Shown here piece by piece: positions 17,957 to 25,837 of a DNA stretch of 48,172 nt (position 1 is its first letter; each line of letters opens with the position of its first letter). The DNA is from Pseudonocardia sp. GTDB taxonomy: Bacteria > Actinomycetota > Actinomycetes > Mycobacteriales > Pseudonocardiaceae. The notes under the pieces are model-generated. The model was given only the letters and a program-made list of their open reading frames with translations. It did no database searches and was not told where the DNA came from. A program made the translations under genes and the position numbers. The stretch covers positions 1 through 48,172 of the forward strand of contig NZ_JAJCYB010000002.1 of assembly GCF_029263155.1 (NCBI RefSeq). Reading direction: 5' to 3'.

Positions 17957-19060
17957 TCAGGCCGCGCGCAGGCGACGGACGAGCACGAGCAGGAAGGGAG
18001 CGCCGACGACCGCGGTGACGATCCCCAGCGGCAGCTCCCGCGGCGCGAACGCGGTGCGGGCGACGACGTCGGCCCACACGAGGAAGCAGGCGCCGATCAG
18101 CGCGGCGACGGGCAGCACCCGACGGTGGACGCCGCCGACGCACAGCCGGGCCACGTGCGGCACGACGAGACCCACGAAACCGATCCCGCCCGACACCGCG
18201 ACCGCGGCGCCCACGGCCAGCGCCACGACGACCAGCGCCCACGCCCGCAGCCGGGCCGGGTGCGTGCCCAGGGCGCGCGCGGTGTCGTCGCCGACGGCCA
18301 GCGCGTCGAGGCGGCGCGACCAGCCCAGCAGCACCGCGGCCGTGACCGCCGTGGTGGCCGCGACCACCGCCACCGCGGTGCCGTCGGCCTGGGCCAGCGA
18401 GCCGAGCAGCCAGAACAGCACCGCCCGGGCGCCCTCCGGGCTGTCCGATGCGAAGATCATGAAGCTGGTGACGGCCTGCAGCACGTAGCCCACCGCCACC
18501 CCGGCCAGCAGCAGCCGCACCGAGGTGATCGCGCCGCCGATCCCGGCGACCGCGAACACCAGCACGATCGCGCCGACCGCGCCGGCGAAGGCGCTGCCGG
18601 CGAGCGCGCCCCCGCCGAGCGCCGCGCCGACCCCGAACAGGATGGTGGCCGCCGCACCGGTGGAGGCGCCCGCCGACACCCCGAGCAGGTAGGGCTCGGC
18701 GAGCACGTTGCGGACCAGGGTCTGCAGGGCGACCCCGGCCAGCGCCAGCGCCGCCCCGACGACCGCACCGAGCAGCACCCGCGGCGTCCGCACCACCCAG
18801 ACGATGCTGTCCTCCGCGCCGCTCCAGCCGGCCGCGGCGGGGACCCCGACGAGGCGGTGGCCCAGGATCTCCGCGACCGTGCCGGGCGGGACGGGCACCG
18901 GCCCCAGCCCGACCGCGAGCGGGATCGTCAGCACCAGCAGCGCGCCGAGCCCGCCGGTCCACAGGGCGGTGTGCCGCCGCCGTGCCCCGCGGCCGAGGTC
19001 GTCCTGTTCCCCGACGGCGTCGAGCCGGTCGGGCGGCGCCGACACGGGGTGGGCCGTCAC
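17957..19060 (-). CDS. FecCD-family ABC transporter permease
   Basis: A 367-residue permease of the FecCD/BtuC type. About 9-10 membrane helices follow a charged N-terminus. Visible motifs are RTPRVLLGAVVGAALALAG, VRNVLAEPYLLGVSAGA, SGGIGFVGLVVPHVARL and ELPLGIVTAVVGAPFLLVL. It should form the membrane channel of a metal-chelate importer with the adjacent lipoprotein and ATPase. Only one permease gene is present, so a homodimer is expected. The GTG start at 19060 overlaps the binding-protein stop (GTGA). Confidence 0.93.
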   Translation of the reverse strand: MTAHPVSAPPDRLDAVGEQDDLGRGARRRHTALWTGGLGALLVLTIPLAVGLGPVPVPPGTVAEILGHRLVGVPAAAGWSGAEDSIVWVVRTPRVLLGAVVGAALALAGVALQTLVRNVLAEPYLLGVSAGASTGAAATILFGVGAALGGGALAGSAFAGAVGAIVLVFAVAGIGGAITSVRLLLAGVAVGYVLQAVTSFMIFASDSPEGARAVLFWLLGSLAQADGTAVAVVAATTAVTAAVLLGWSRRLDALAVGDDTARALGTHPARLRAWALVVVALAVGAAVAVSGGIGFVGLVVPHVARLCVGGVHRRVLPVAALIGACFLVWADVVARTAFAPRELPLGIVTAVVGAPFLLVLVRRLRAA

Positions 19061-20043
19061 GACAGGGTGGCCAGCTGCGCGGTGAGCTGCTCCAGACCGT
19101 CGACGGCCAGGGTGCCGTGCCCGGAGTAGAAGAAGTCGAGCACCAGCACGTCCTGCGCGGCGACCGCGGGCAGCCCGGCGATCTCCGGGCGGGACAACAC
19201 CTGCTCGCGCACCTGCTCCGGTGTGATGTCCTTGGCCTGGTAGAGCGCCAGGACGACGTCGGGCGCCGTGCCGATCAGCGACTCGACGCTGGGCTCGAAG
19301 TAGCGCTCGGGCTCCGCCCCGAACACGTTGCTCAGCCCGATGATCTCCAGCTGCTCGTGGACCATGCCGAGGTTGCCGTAGGCGCCCAGGGCGCTGTCCG
19401 GGCCGGCGAGGTACAGCGCCGCCGCGCTGCGCCCGTCGGGCGTGGCCTGCGTCCGAACGGCCTCCACCCGGGCCCGCAGGTCGTCGGCGGCGGCTGCTGC
19501 CACCTCGGACGTACCGAGCACGGTGCCGATCATCTCGACGTCGGTGGCGACGTCCTCCAGGGCCGATCCGCTGCGCTGCGACTGCCCCGCTCCGAACCCG
19601 CCGCAGTACCCGGCGACGATCAACGTCGGGATGCCGAGGGACTCCAGCTCCTCGGGCGTGGTGCCCTCCAGTCCGAACGTCACCACCAGGTCGGGGGTCT
19701 GCCCGACGATGAACTCGCGGGAGATGCCGTCGCTGCCGGCCAGCGGCAGCCGGGGCCGGGTCGACAGCTCGGCCTCGGCGTCGCCGAGCGGCTCGTCGTC
19801 CAGCGGCGCGAACGCGGTGATCCGCTCGGTGCCGCCCGCGGCCGCGACCAGCGTGCCCGCCTCGCCGCCGATCACCATGACCCGCTGGGGCGGGGCGGCG
19901 ACGGTGACCTGCCGCCCGCAGTTCTCGACGGTGACCGCATCGCCCGCGGCCGGGGTCGCGGACTCGGGTCCGGGGCCGCCACAGGCGACGAGACCGGCCA
20001 GTGCGGTGGCCGCCAGCACGGACGTTGCGGGACGCAGGCGCAT
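19057..20043 (-). CDS. ABC transporter substrate-binding lipoprotein, FecB/FepB type
   Basis: A 328-residue lipoprotein. The signal MRLRPATSVLAATALAGLVAC has Cys21 as lipid anchor. A class III binding-protein fold follows (VTVENCGRQVTVAAPPQRVM, QTPDLVVTFG, SLGIPTLIVAGYCGG, SLIGTAPDVVLALYQ). It should capture a metal complex at the cell surface and hand it to the FecCD permease. The unusual GYCGGFGAGQSQRSG loop and several His/Cys could matter for ligand choice. The ATG shares one base with the upstream stop (TGATG). Confidence 0.92.
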   Translation of the reverse strand: MRLRPATSVLAATALAGLVACGGPGPESATPAAGDAVTVENCGRQVTVAAPPQRVMVIGGEAGTLVAAAGGTERITAFAPLDDEPLGDAEAELSTRPRLPLAGSDGISREFIVGQTPDLVVTFGLEGTTPEELESLGIPTLIVAGYCGGFGAGQSQRSGSALEDVATDVEMIGTVLGTSEVAAAAADDLRARVEAVRTQATPDGRSAAALYLAGPDSALGAYGNLGMVHEQLEIIGLSNVFGAEPERYFEPSVESLIGTAPDVVLALYQAKDITPEQVREQVLSRPEIAGLPAVAAQDVLVLDFFYSGHGTLAVDGLEQLTAQLATLS

Positions 20044-20845
20044 CAGGATTCCTTGTCGGTGTAGAGGTACAGCGCCGTGGGATCGGCGCTGAACTGGGAG
20101 AAGGGGAACGGCTCTGCGGACAGGGCGGTGACCTCGGCGCCGAGGAACGCCCGGGCGACGGCGGCGCCGCTCTGGGCGTAGACGACGAGCGGGACACCGC
20201 GCTCGCGGCAGCGGCGCAGGATGGTGTCGAAGCTGCCGTTGCCCAGCGTCATGCCGGTGGCCACGACGGCGTCGGCGACGTCGAGGACCCGGCCATGTCG
20301 GGGGTGACCGGGTCGCCCCACTGCGTGGTGCGCAGGTTCAGGTCGCACGGCAGGGGCTCGGCCCCCCGCTCGCGGATGGCCGCGACCAGCGGGTTCACCA
20401 CCCCGATCAGCCCGACCCGGCTGCCGGGGGCGACGTCGAGCAGCCCGGCCACGGCCGCGTCGCGGGCCCGGGCCCGCACCTCGGGGGTCCCGGCCGGCAG
20501 GACCACCGTCGTCGAGGCGGCGTCGCGGTGCGGCCGCGCGGCGCCCAGGTGCGCGTCCAGCGCGGCGGTGCGCAGCGCGGGCGTCCCGCTGCGCAGCAGG
20601 GTGTCGAGCGGGCGGCCGGAGGCGTCGGCGCACACCTGCGGGTCGACCTCGCCCGCCTCGAACGCGCAGGCGCCGAACGCCGCGCCGACCCGGACCAGCA
20701 GGTACTGGTTGCGGTAGGTCGTGGTGCCGCCCGCCAGCCGGGTGCCGTGGTGGACCCAGAACACGCTCGTGGCGACGACGTGGGCCGGGTCGGGTCCGTG
20801 CCGCCCGGCGAGCACCTCCTCGACGAGATCGGCCACGGCGCTCAC
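20043..20845 (-). pseudogene. Rossmann-like/DUF364-type protein gene with a frameshift
   Basis: The GTG at 20845 overlaps the stop of the PLP gene (GTGA) and opens VSAVADLVEEVLAGRHG. This frame stays protein-like to DPVTPDMA near 20291, then becomes nonsense and stops at 20249. The continuation (VLDVADAVVATGMTLGNGSF, ending LYTDKES) is in another frame ending at 20043. Adding one base in the CCCGG run at 20288-20292 would give one ~267-residue product. The second half has a Rossmann-like core (APGSRVGLIGVVNPLVAAI, SFDTILRRCRERGVPLVVYA) like DUF364 proteins found near metal-handling genes. It is either a real null mutation or a sequencing error; both operon junctions are intact. Confidence 0.8.
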
Positions 20846-21864
20846 GACGCCGCCCGGGCGGGCTCGGCGGCCCGCGGGCGCGGGACCCGGTCCGTGGTCG
20901 ACCAGGGCAGCTCCAGCTCGTCGGCGCTGCGCACCGTCCGGGGCGCGAACGCCTCGACCGGGGGCACCTCCTCGTGGCCCGCGAACGCCGCGTCGACGTA
21001 GCGGTGCCCGGTGTCCGGGGCCAGGAACACCACGGTGCGCCCGGCCGCGCGCGCCCGCTCGTGGCGCGCGACCAGGTAGGCCGCCCCGGACGACAGCCCG
21101 GCGAAGACGCCGCTGCGCCGCAGCAGCCCCACCGTGCCGGCCCGGGCGCACGGGAAGGCGATCCAGTGCACGCGGTCGTAGAGGTGGTGGCGGACGTTGC
21201 GGAACTCGATGGAGCTGCCGATCCCCGCGATGATCATGTCGGGGTCGGCGGTGTGCTCGGCCCCGAACGTGACGCTGCCGAAGGGCTGCACCCCGACCAG
21301 CTCGACGTCGCGCCCGGCCCGGCGCAGGTAGGTGGCCAGCGCGCCGGTGGACGCGCCGGTGCCCACGCCGCCGACGATCGTCAGCGGGCCCGCCGGCAGC
21401 GCCCGCCCCAGCGCCGCCGCGACCTCGCGGTAGCCGAGGTAGTGCACGCCGTCGTGGTACTGGCGCATCCAGTGGTAGCGCGGGTTGCGCAGCAGCAGCT
21501 CCCCCACCCGCTGGACCCGCAGGTTCTGGTCGAGCGCGAGGTCCGTCGAGGAGCGGACCTGCTCGAGGGTGGCCCCGAGTATCTCCAGCTGCACCCGCAG
21601 CGTCCGGTCCACGGTCGTGGACCCCACGATGTGGCAGCGCATGCCGTGGCGGTGGCAGGCCAGCGCGAGGGCGTGGGCGTAGATGCCGCTGGAGCTGTCG
21701 ACGAGGGTGTCGCCGCGCCGCACGAGACCCGCGTCGAGCAGATGGCCGACCGCGCCCAGCGCCGAACGCACCTTCATCACCTCGAAGCGCAGGCAGACGA
21801 CGCCGTCCTCCACCCGGATCGCGTCCGGGTCGGCGATCGCGTCCGCGTAGTGGGCGTGGATCAC
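20842..21864 (-). CDS. PLP-dependent beta-family enzyme, SbnA/cysteine-synthase-like
   Basis: A 340-residue fold-type II PLP enzyme. FEVMKVRSALGAVGHLLDAG carries the probable Schiff-base Lys. VGGVGTGASTGAL is the phosphate-binding loop, and GVFAGLSSGAAYL is the C-terminal motif. Cysteine synthases have a TSGNTG-type substrate loop; here it reads DSSSGIYAHALA, so the substrate or reaction differs. SbnA-like enzymes build diamino acids from O-phosphoserine for metallophores, and this gene sits in a chelate export/import operon, so a chelator-building role is likely (inference). The GTG start overlaps the methyltransferase stop. Confidence 0.82.
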   Translation of the reverse strand: MIHAHYADAIADPDAIRVEDGVVCLRFEVMKVRSALGAVGHLLDAGLVRRGDTLVDSSSGIYAHALALACHRHGMRCHIVGSTTVDRTLRVQLEILGATLEQVRSSTDLALDQNLRVQRVGELLLRNPRYHWMRQYHDGVHYLGYREVAAALGRALPAGPLTIVGGVGTGASTGALATYLRRAGRDVELVGVQPFGSVTFGAEHTADPDMIIAGIGSSIEFRNVRHHLYDRVHWIAFPCARAGTVGLLRRSGVFAGLSSGAAYLVARHERARAAGRTVVFLAPDTGHRYVDAAFAGHEEVPPVEAFAPRTVRSADELELPWSTTDRVPRPRAAEPARAAS

Positions 21865-22631
21865 CGGTCCACGTCCGGGCGGCGCAGCGCGAACAGGTAG
21901 GTCTGCACGTCGTCGCCCGGCCAGTCCTCGACGTGCACGACCTCGGCGTCGAACCCGGCGTCCAGCCCGATCGCGACGATGTCGCGCAGCGGCGCGGTGT
22001 TGGAGACGATCAGGTACACCACACCGCCGGGCGCGAGCAGCTCGCGGGAGACGAGCTGGCCGAAGAACCGCGAGGCGATGTCACGCCCCACGCACAGGTT
22101 GCGCACGATGTCCGGGTCGTCGGAGAGCGGCAGCTCGATCGCCGGCGGGTTGAACGTGACGACGTCGACCTGGTGGCCGTCGGGGAAGCCCTCCCACACG
22201 TCGGCGACCAGCGGGTACAGCGGCGGCCCGCCGGAGCCCACGATGCGGGCGTAGTGCCGGGCTGTGGTGCGCACGCTCTCCGGGTGGACGTCCAGCGCGT
22301 ACACGGCGGCGGCGCCGTGCACCCCCGCGACGACGGCCTCGACCCCGAGCCCGGCGCCCATCGCGGCGTAGCGCAGGCCGGCCACCGGCAGCGTGCCGTC
22401 GAGCAGGCGGGAGTGCACCAGGCGGCTGGTCTCCCCGGGGTGGAACACGCCCGGCGGCAGGTCGAAGTCCCACCCGTTCCAGGTGTAGCTGCGGTGGTCG
22501 TGGATCGCGCGGCTCGGGTTGTTGATCGCCCGGATCTCGTCGGGCGTCAGGGTTCGGGGCAGCCGGTCGTGCAGGGCCCAGCCGCGGGCGTCACCGGGCA
22601 GCACGGGGCCCCCGGAGCGGATCGAGGTCAT
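21861..22631 (-). CDS. Class I SAM-dependent methyltransferase of the metallophore-like operon
   Basis: A 256-residue Rossmann methyltransferase. The SAM-binding region is AAMGAGLGVEAVVAG with YALDVHPESV following, and the motif VTFNPPAIELP resembles the NPPY-type motif of N-methyltransferases acting on planar nitrogen. An alternative is an aminocarboxypropyl transferase, since some metallophore enzymes use that fold. It is the first gene of the operon. Its ATG has no ribosome site and lies 8 nt after a -10-like hexamer, suggesting a leaderless mRNA. Confidence 0.8.
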   Translation of the reverse strand: MTSIRSGGPVLPGDARGWALHDRLPRTLTPDEIRAINNPSRAIHDHRSYTWNGWDFDLPPGVFHPGETSRLVHSRLLDGTLPVAGLRYAAMGAGLGVEAVVAGVHGAAAVYALDVHPESVRTTARHYARIVGSGGPPLYPLVADVWEGFPDGHQVDVVTFNPPAIELPLSDDPDIVRNLCVGRDIASRFFGQLVSRELLAPGGVVYLIVSNTAPLRDIVAIGLDAGFDAEVVHVEDWPGDDVQTYLFALRRPDVDR

Positions 22632-22639
22632 GGGATCAC

Positions 22640-22667
22640 ACTGTAGTGATAATCGTTTTCAATACAA
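22640..22667 (-). promoter_or_regulatory. Promoter of the metallophore-like operon with a Zur-like operator
   Basis: On the minus strand a -35 TTGTAT (22662-22667), a 16-nt spacer and a -10 TACAGT (22640-22645) precede the ATG at 22631 by 8 nt, fitting a leaderless transcript. The spacer is almost exactly the 15-mer TGAAAACGATTATCA (22647-22661). This is 13 of 15 identical, on the opposite strand reading, to the mycobacterial Zur consensus TGAAAATCATTTTCA. Fur-family binding here would block polymerase. It does not resemble the IdeR/DmdR iron box. Confidence 0.7.
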
Positions 22668-22752
22668 GCACGATCGGGCGCGGCCGTCGTCACCCTGCGT
22701 GCGACCGCCCGGGACCCCACGCCACGACGCGTGGCCGACGCCCGTGCTGGCC

Positions 22753-22767
22753 TGCGTGAGGGTGGCC
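22753..22767. repeat. Possible degenerate copy of the palindromic element
   Basis: TGCGTGAGGGTGGCC matches 14 of 15 bases of the arm of the inverted repeat at 4529-4583. It lies immediately downstream of the DedA gene. Only one arm is recognisable. Confidence 0.4.
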
Positions 22768-22768
22768 G

Positions 22769-23626
22769 CTAGGACCGGACGGCGTGCCCGAGCACTCGAC
22801 GTCCGGCCGGTGGCCGGGTGGCGGCACCGACCTCGCGGCGGGACCCGGCGGCAGCGCGGTGCCCCGGCCGGCGTGCGATCCCACGGATCCGGAGGGGCGC
22901 GGGTCCCTGCGGCCCGGCCGCGGGTACGAGCTCGCGCCCGGGCCCACGCCGATCCGTGCCGCTCCCGTCCGCGCCGCGCCGCTCTGCTGCGGGCGCCGGT
23001 GGGCGGCGGACCCTCCGGACGGCCTCGATCACGACCGTGACGGCGATGGCCAGCCCGAAGCTCACCAGCAACGCGGTGACGGTGTCGTGGGTGAACGCGG
23101 CGCCGCCGAGGAAGCCGATGAGCGCCTGGTAGGTGGCGGACAGCAGCGACCCGGCGGCGGTGAAGGCGAGGAAGCGCGACACCGGGTAGCCGGTGGCGCC
23201 GGCCGCGAGCGTCGCGACGGTCCGCCCGGCCGGGACGAAGCGGGCCGTCAGCAGCACGGTGCCCCCGCGCCGGTCGAGCAGCCGGGCGATCCGGTCGAAG
23301 GTCGAGGCCCGGGCCCCGCCCGGGGTGAACCGCGTACGCACCGCCGGGCCGATCCCCCGCCCGATCAGGTACCCCGCGACCTCGCCCAGGAAGGCGCCCG
23401 TCCCGGCCACGGCGATCACCGCCAGCAGGTTCTGCTCCCCCGCCACCGACGCCACCCCGGCCGCGATGATCAGGGCCTCGCTCGGCACCACCGGCAGCAA
23501 CGCGTCGACGACCGCGAGCACGAGGATCACGGCCAGCAACCACGGGGACGCGAGCGCGGCCTCGGTGACGAGCCGCAGGGTGTCGATCACGATCCGTACG
23601 ATGCCGTGATCCGCGCGCTGATACAT
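22769..23626 (-). CDS. DedA-family membrane protein
   Basis: A 285-residue protein with the DedA/SNARE-associated core: VVDALLPVVPSEALIIAAGV, FLGEVAGYLIGRGIG, LTARFVPAGRTVATLAAG and TAAGSLLSATYQALIG, with about five hydrophobic segments. DedA proteins are linked to membrane homeostasis and lipid-carrier flipping. The last ~75 residues are an Arg/Pro/Gly-rich tail, longer than usual, that continues into repeat-like DNA. A GTG at 23590 is an alternative start. It is not coupled to its neighbours. Confidence 0.87.
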   Translation of the reverse strand: MYQRADHGIVRIVIDTLRLVTEAALASPWLLAVILVLAVVDALLPVVPSEALIIAAGVASVAGEQNLLAVIAVAGTGAFLGEVAGYLIGRGIGPAVRTRFTPGGARASTFDRIARLLDRRGGTVLLTARFVPAGRTVATLAAGATGYPVSRFLAFTAAGSLLSATYQALIGFLGGAAFTHDTVTALLVSFGLAIAVTVVIEAVRRVRRPPAPAAERRGADGSGTDRRGPGRELVPAAGPQGPAPLRIRGIARRPGHRAAAGSRREVGAATRPPAGRRVLGHAVRS

Positions 23627-23730
23627 CGGTAGAAGGTCGGAGTTCGGTCAGGGATGACCCCGACTTCCGTCCGTGTTCACCCCAGGGACAGCAGGCCCTC
23701 CACCGAGTCGCGGCAGGGTGGTGGTGGCGG

Positions 23731-24429
23731 TCATGGCCGCAGCCGTCCGTTCGTCGCCGCGATGTGGTGCATCGTGGTTCTCTCCAGCGCGCTCGTCTGC
23801 TCGGCGTCCAGCCGGTCGCAGAGCCACTCCCAGTGCAGCGCGACCGTGTCCCCCACCGCGACGACGACCAGCGCGTGATCCGCCTCGATCCGCTCCGGCG
23901 CGGGCTCCCCGAGGCGCAGTTCCGTGCCGTCCCAGGTCAGGTGGCGGGTCTCGACGTCGACGCCCTCGGTCGAGCACCCCGTGACGGTGCCCCAACGGAT
24001 GCGACAGCGGTCGAGCACGTGCCGGGGGTGGTCGAGCCCGGAGCCGAGCAGTCGGCTCCACGGGTACACGCCGAACACGTGGAACCCGTGGTCGCCCGAC
24101 GCCTGCGCCAGCAGGTCGGGCGTCAGGTGGCTCCAGTAGTGCCCGGCCCGCGGCCCGATGACCTCCAGCAGGGCCGCGCCGAACGCCGGCCCGTCGACGC
24201 CGATGTCGCGCCCCAGCCAGTAGGACTCCACGAGCCGCGCGTCCAGCGGGTCCGCGGTGCCGGTGAGCCGGGCCAGCACCTGCAGGTAGGGCCACGCGCC
24301 GGAGAACCGGGTGGCCGCGGCCCGGATCTCGGTCTCCGTGGCGCCCAGGCCCGTCGGCGGCCCGCAGAAGCCCAGCGCGTTGGGCGCGAGGGCGTAGCGG
24401 GAGAAGAGGTCGACGCCCCTAGTGAGCAC
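23731..24429 (-). CDS. Hydrogenase-locus conserved protein, DUF6390-like
   Basis: A 232-residue protein beginning VLTRGVDLFSRYALAPNALGFCGPP, with WPYLQVLARLTG, ARLVESYWLGRD and HHIAATNGRLRP at the end. It corresponds to the DUF6390 family as I recall it, which travels with actinobacterial [NiFe]-hydrogenase maturation genes; the function is unknown. The conserved N-terminal NALGFCGPP and the WHWE-like VALHWEWLCDRL are candidates for key residues. The GTG at 24429 overlaps the HypD stop by 11 bp, so it is the last gene of the hyp operon. Confidence 0.75.
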   Translation of the reverse strand: MLTRGVDLFSRYALAPNALGFCGPPTGLGATETEIRAAATRFSGAWPYLQVLARLTGTADPLDARLVESYWLGRDIGVDGPAFGAALLEVIGPRAGHYWSHLTPDLLAQASGDHGFHVFGVYPWSRLLGSGLDHPRHVLDRCRIRWGTVTGCSTEGVDVETRHLTWDGTELRLGEPAPERIEADHALVVVAVGDTVALHWEWLCDRLDAEQTSALERTTMHHIAATNGRLRP

Positions 24430-25561
24430 CGCGGACAAGGTCGGCCGCCTCCCGGTGCATCCGCCCGAAGTTGTAGTAGGCCGCACACGCGCCCTCGGGC
24501 GACACCATGCACGTCCCGATCGGCGTCTCCGGGGTGCACGCGGTGCCGAACACCTTGCACTCCCACGGCTTGAGCACGCCCTTGAGCACCTCGCCGCACT
24601 GGCACGCCTTCGGGTCGGCGACACGCACGCCCGGCATGGCGTAGCGCAGCTCGGCGTCGAACCCGGCGTAGTCGTCGGACAGGCGCAGCGCGCTCTGCGA
24701 GATGAATCCGAGCCCGCGCCACTCGAAGTGCGGGCGCAGTGCGAAGACCTGCCCCAGCAGCGCGAGCGCCGCCGGGTTGCCCTCCTCGTGCACCACCCGC
24801 GAGTACTGGTTCTCCACCTCGCAGCGGCCCTCCCGGATCTGGGTGAGCAGCATCGCCACCGACGCGAGGATGTCCAGCGGCTCGAACCCGGCCACGACGA
24901 TCGGCTTGCCGTACACCTGCGGGACGAACCGGTAGGGCGCGTTGCCGACGACGGTGGACACGTGTCCCGGGCCGAGGAACCCGTCCAGGCGCAGGTCGGG
25001 CGAGTCCAGGATCGCCTTGAGCGGCGGCACGATCGTGACGTGGTTGCAGAACACCGAGAAGTTCTCGACGCCCAGCTCGCGGGCGCGCACCAGCGTGACG
25101 GCCGTGGACGGCGCCGTGGTCTCGAACCCGAGCGCGAAGAACACGACCTGCTTGTCCGGGTTGTCGACGGCGAGCTTGAGCGCGTCGAGCGGCGAGTACA
25201 CGAACCGGACGTCCGCGCCGCGCGCCTTCGCGTCCAGCAGCGAGCCGTTCGACCCGGGGACGCGCATCATGTCGCCGAAGCACGTGAAGATCACGTCGGG
25301 CTGCTCGGCGATCCACATGGCGTCGTCGACGCGGCCCATCGGGATGACGCACACCGGGCATCCCGGCCCGTGCACCAGCTCGACGTTCGCCGGGAGCAGG
25401 TGCTCGATGCCGTGGCGGTAGATGGTGTGGGTGTGCCCGCCGCACACCTCCATGAACTTGTAGTGGCGGTCGCCGCCCGATCCTGACGCGGCGAGCCGAT
25501 CGATGGCGCCGACCAGCTTCCGGGCGGCGGCCGGGTCGCGGAACTCGTCGACGAACCTCAT
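24419..25561 (-). CDS. hypD: Hydrogenase maturation factor HypD
   Basis: A 380-residue HypD, the scaffold that carries the Fe(CN)2CO unit together with HypC. Conserved parts are all visible: MEVCGGHTHTIYRHG, VHGPGCPVCVIPMG, FFALGFETTAPSTA, GFLGPGHVSTVVG, and the C-terminal Cys-rich iron-sulfur region CQCGEVLKGVLKPWEC through GTCMVSPEGAC. The ATG overlaps the HypC stop (ATGA), matching their physical partnership. No defect is seen. Confidence 0.97.
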   Translation of the reverse strand: MRFVDEFRDPAAARKLVGAIDRLAASGSGGDRHYKFMEVCGGHTHTIYRHGIEHLLPANVELVHGPGCPVCVIPMGRVDDAMWIAEQPDVIFTCFGDMMRVPGSNGSLLDAKARGADVRFVYSPLDALKLAVDNPDKQVVFFALGFETTAPSTAVTLVRARELGVENFSVFCNHVTIVPPLKAILDSPDLRLDGFLGPGHVSTVVGNAPYRFVPQVYGKPIVVAGFEPLDILASVAMLLTQIREGRCEVENQYSRVVHEEGNPAALALLGQVFALRPHFEWRGLGFISQSALRLSDDYAGFDAELRYAMPGVRVADPKACQCGEVLKGVLKPWECKVFGTACTPETPIGTCMVSPEGACAAYYNFGRMHREAADLVRGAH

Positions 25562-25827
25562 ACCGCACTCTCCCTGAACGCCTCGAGCTCGTCGGTGTAG
25601 GCGTCGCCGAGCTTCTGCATGGCGGCGAGCGTGAGCAGCGCCTCCGTCTCGTCGATCCTCGACATGGCGAATCCGACGTGGACGAGCACCCACTCGTCGG
25701 GTTCGGGCAGCGCCGGCGCCAGCAGGCGGACCGAGATCGTGCGCTGCACCCCGCTGACGTCGACCTTGGCGAGGCAGTTGGCCGCGTCGGTGATCTCGAC
25801 GATCCGGCCGGGAATCCCCAGGCACAT
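25558..25827 (-). CDS. hypC: Hydrogenase maturation chaperone HypC
   Basis: An 89-residue full-length HypC/HupF. It has the invariant N-terminal MCLGIPGR with Cys2, then VDVSGVQRTISVRLL and the WVLVHVGFAMSRID strand. HypC binds HypD and later the hydrogenase large-subunit precursor. It is coupled to hypD by ATGA and lies 10 bp after hypE. It is one of four HypC-type domains in this locus. Confidence 0.96.
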   Translation of the reverse strand: MCLGIPGRIVEITDAANCLAKVDVSGVQRTISVRLLAPALPEPDEWVLVHVGFAMSRIDETEALLTLAAMQKLGDAYTDELEAFRESAV

Positions 25828-25837
25828 GGCGGTCCTC

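Noticed and set aside
22647..22661. Iron box (IdeR/DmdR1) upstream of the metallophore-like operon
   Set aside because: The actinobacterial iron box is built on TTAGGTTAGGCTAACC; this site lacks that and matches the Zur-type TGAAAAT...TTTTCA pattern instead.
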